Shown here one piece after another: positions 34,081-34,244 of a stretch of DNA of 34,244 nt. A model generated the notes under the pieces. It searched no databases and was not told the origin of the DNA. It saw only the letters and a list, made by a program, of their open reading frames with translations. Position 1 is the stretch's first letter, and each line of letters opens with the position of its first letter. A program made the position numbers and the translations under genes. The stretch is from Tissierellales bacterium (GTDB lineage Bacteria > Bacillota > Clostridia > Tissierellales > DATGTQ01): contig DATGTQ010000011.1 of the NCBI GenBank assembly GCA_035301805.1, positions 1 to 34,244 of the forward strand. The letters are read 5' to 3'.

Positions 34081-34193
34081 TATAGACAAATTTTTATAAA
34101 GTCACAATGAGAGAATACCTATTTAAGGGTATTAAATAGGGTGGAATCGCGGAAGAAACCTTTCGTCCCTATATAGGGATGTAAAGGTTTTTT
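34081..34193 (+). promoter_or_regulatory. T-box riboswitch (decision module), apparently without room for stem I
   Basis: A stem III-like hairpin (34114-34119 with 34128-34133) precedes the T-box AGGGTGGAATCGCG at 34138-34151. Antiterminator pairing: AGGG (34138-34141) with CCCT (34167-34170), then GCG (34149-34151) with CGT (34164-34166), leaving the seven-base bulge TGGAATC. The competing terminator is 34156-34169 with 34176-34190, followed by T to 34193. TGGA in the bulge pairs with an NCCA end whose discriminator base is U, as in tRNA(Gly). The usual bulge is TGGNACC, so one C is T here. No stem I or specifier codon could be placed in the roughly 30 bases upstream. Confidence 0.85.
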
Positions 34194-34237
34194 GTGCTAC
34201 ATAGTACTAAATGGTATAAATTAGGGAGGAAGATAAA

Positions 34238-34244
34238 ATGTTTT
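34238..34244 (+). CDS. Start of a T-box-regulated gene, probably glycyl-tRNA synthetase
   Basis: Only ATG TTT T is present, behind TTAGGGAGG at good spacing. The T-box discriminator match (U73) and the conserved order recO-glyQS suggest a glycyl-tRNA synthetase. Seven bases cannot prove it; other T-box genes remain possible. Confidence 0.55.

Noticed and set aside
1-34244. CRISPR arrays, IS elements, prophage genes, tRNA or rRNA genes
   Set aside because: No repeated spacer pattern, transposase-like frame, cloverleaf or rRNA segment was found on either strand.

Overview
The window is a low-GC (roughly 30% by eye), densely coded stretch of a Gram-positive chromosome. Nearly all genes lie on the + strand in tight operons with strong AGGAGG-type ribosome binding sites. 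Spore genes (gpr, spoIIP, yqfC, yqfD), CIRCE/HrcA control of the dnaK genes, a T-box and the gene order all point to an anaerobic endospore former of the Clostridia/Tissierellia type. The class is inferred from content and order, not from a marker gene. The order holA, rpsT, gpr, spoIIP, lepA, hemW, hrcA-grpE-dnaK-dnaJ, prmA-rsmE-mtaB, rpsU-yqeY, nfeD-floA, yqfC-yqfD-phoH-pgpH-ybeY-dgkA-cdd-era-recO, then a T-box, closely matches the Bacillus subtilis yqeN-to-glyQS region. Most of the window is therefore conserved core chromosome, not a mobile island. I see no tRNA, rRNA, CRISPR array, IS element or prophage gene.

Layout. 1-2.3 kb: the end of a KdpD-like universal stress domain gene, a tandem P-loop ATPase, and a convergent AlaX tRNA-editing gene. 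2.4-6.0 kb: comEC (DNA uptake) overlapping holA (replication clamp loader). 6.1-6.4 kb: rpsT on the - strand. 6.5-9.5 kb: gpr and spoIIP (sporulation), then lepB and a previously uncalled 70-codon membrane-protein frame with no normal start codon. 9.6-12.6 kb: lepA and hemW. 12.6-17.5 kb: heat-shock operon with a perfect CIRCE operator, internal hairpins and a strong terminator between dnaK and dnaJ. 17.6-21.1 kb: prmA-rsmE-mtaB (ribosome and tRNA modification) and hit. 21.1-24.7 kb: rpsU-yqeY, then nfeD-floA and an unknown acidic membrane protein. 24.7-34.0 kb: one long run, yqfC to a DUF4342 gene, covering spore formation, c-di-AMP turnover, 16S rRNA maturation, lipid recycling, pyrimidine salvage, ribosome assembly and DNA repair. 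34.0-34.2 kb: a promoter and a T-box antiterminator/terminator leading to a gene of which only seven bases are present.

No clearly new multi-gene system is visible. The best leads are small: a T-box decision module that seems to have no room for a normal stem I, the non-ATG small membrane protein upstream of lepA, a leader frame ending nine bases before prmA, and some unusual domain combinations. Several annotated starts were moved inward from the longest possible frame to the codon with a properly spaced Shine-Dalgarno sequence. TTG starts are frequent (holA, hemW, dnaJ, nfeD, phoH).
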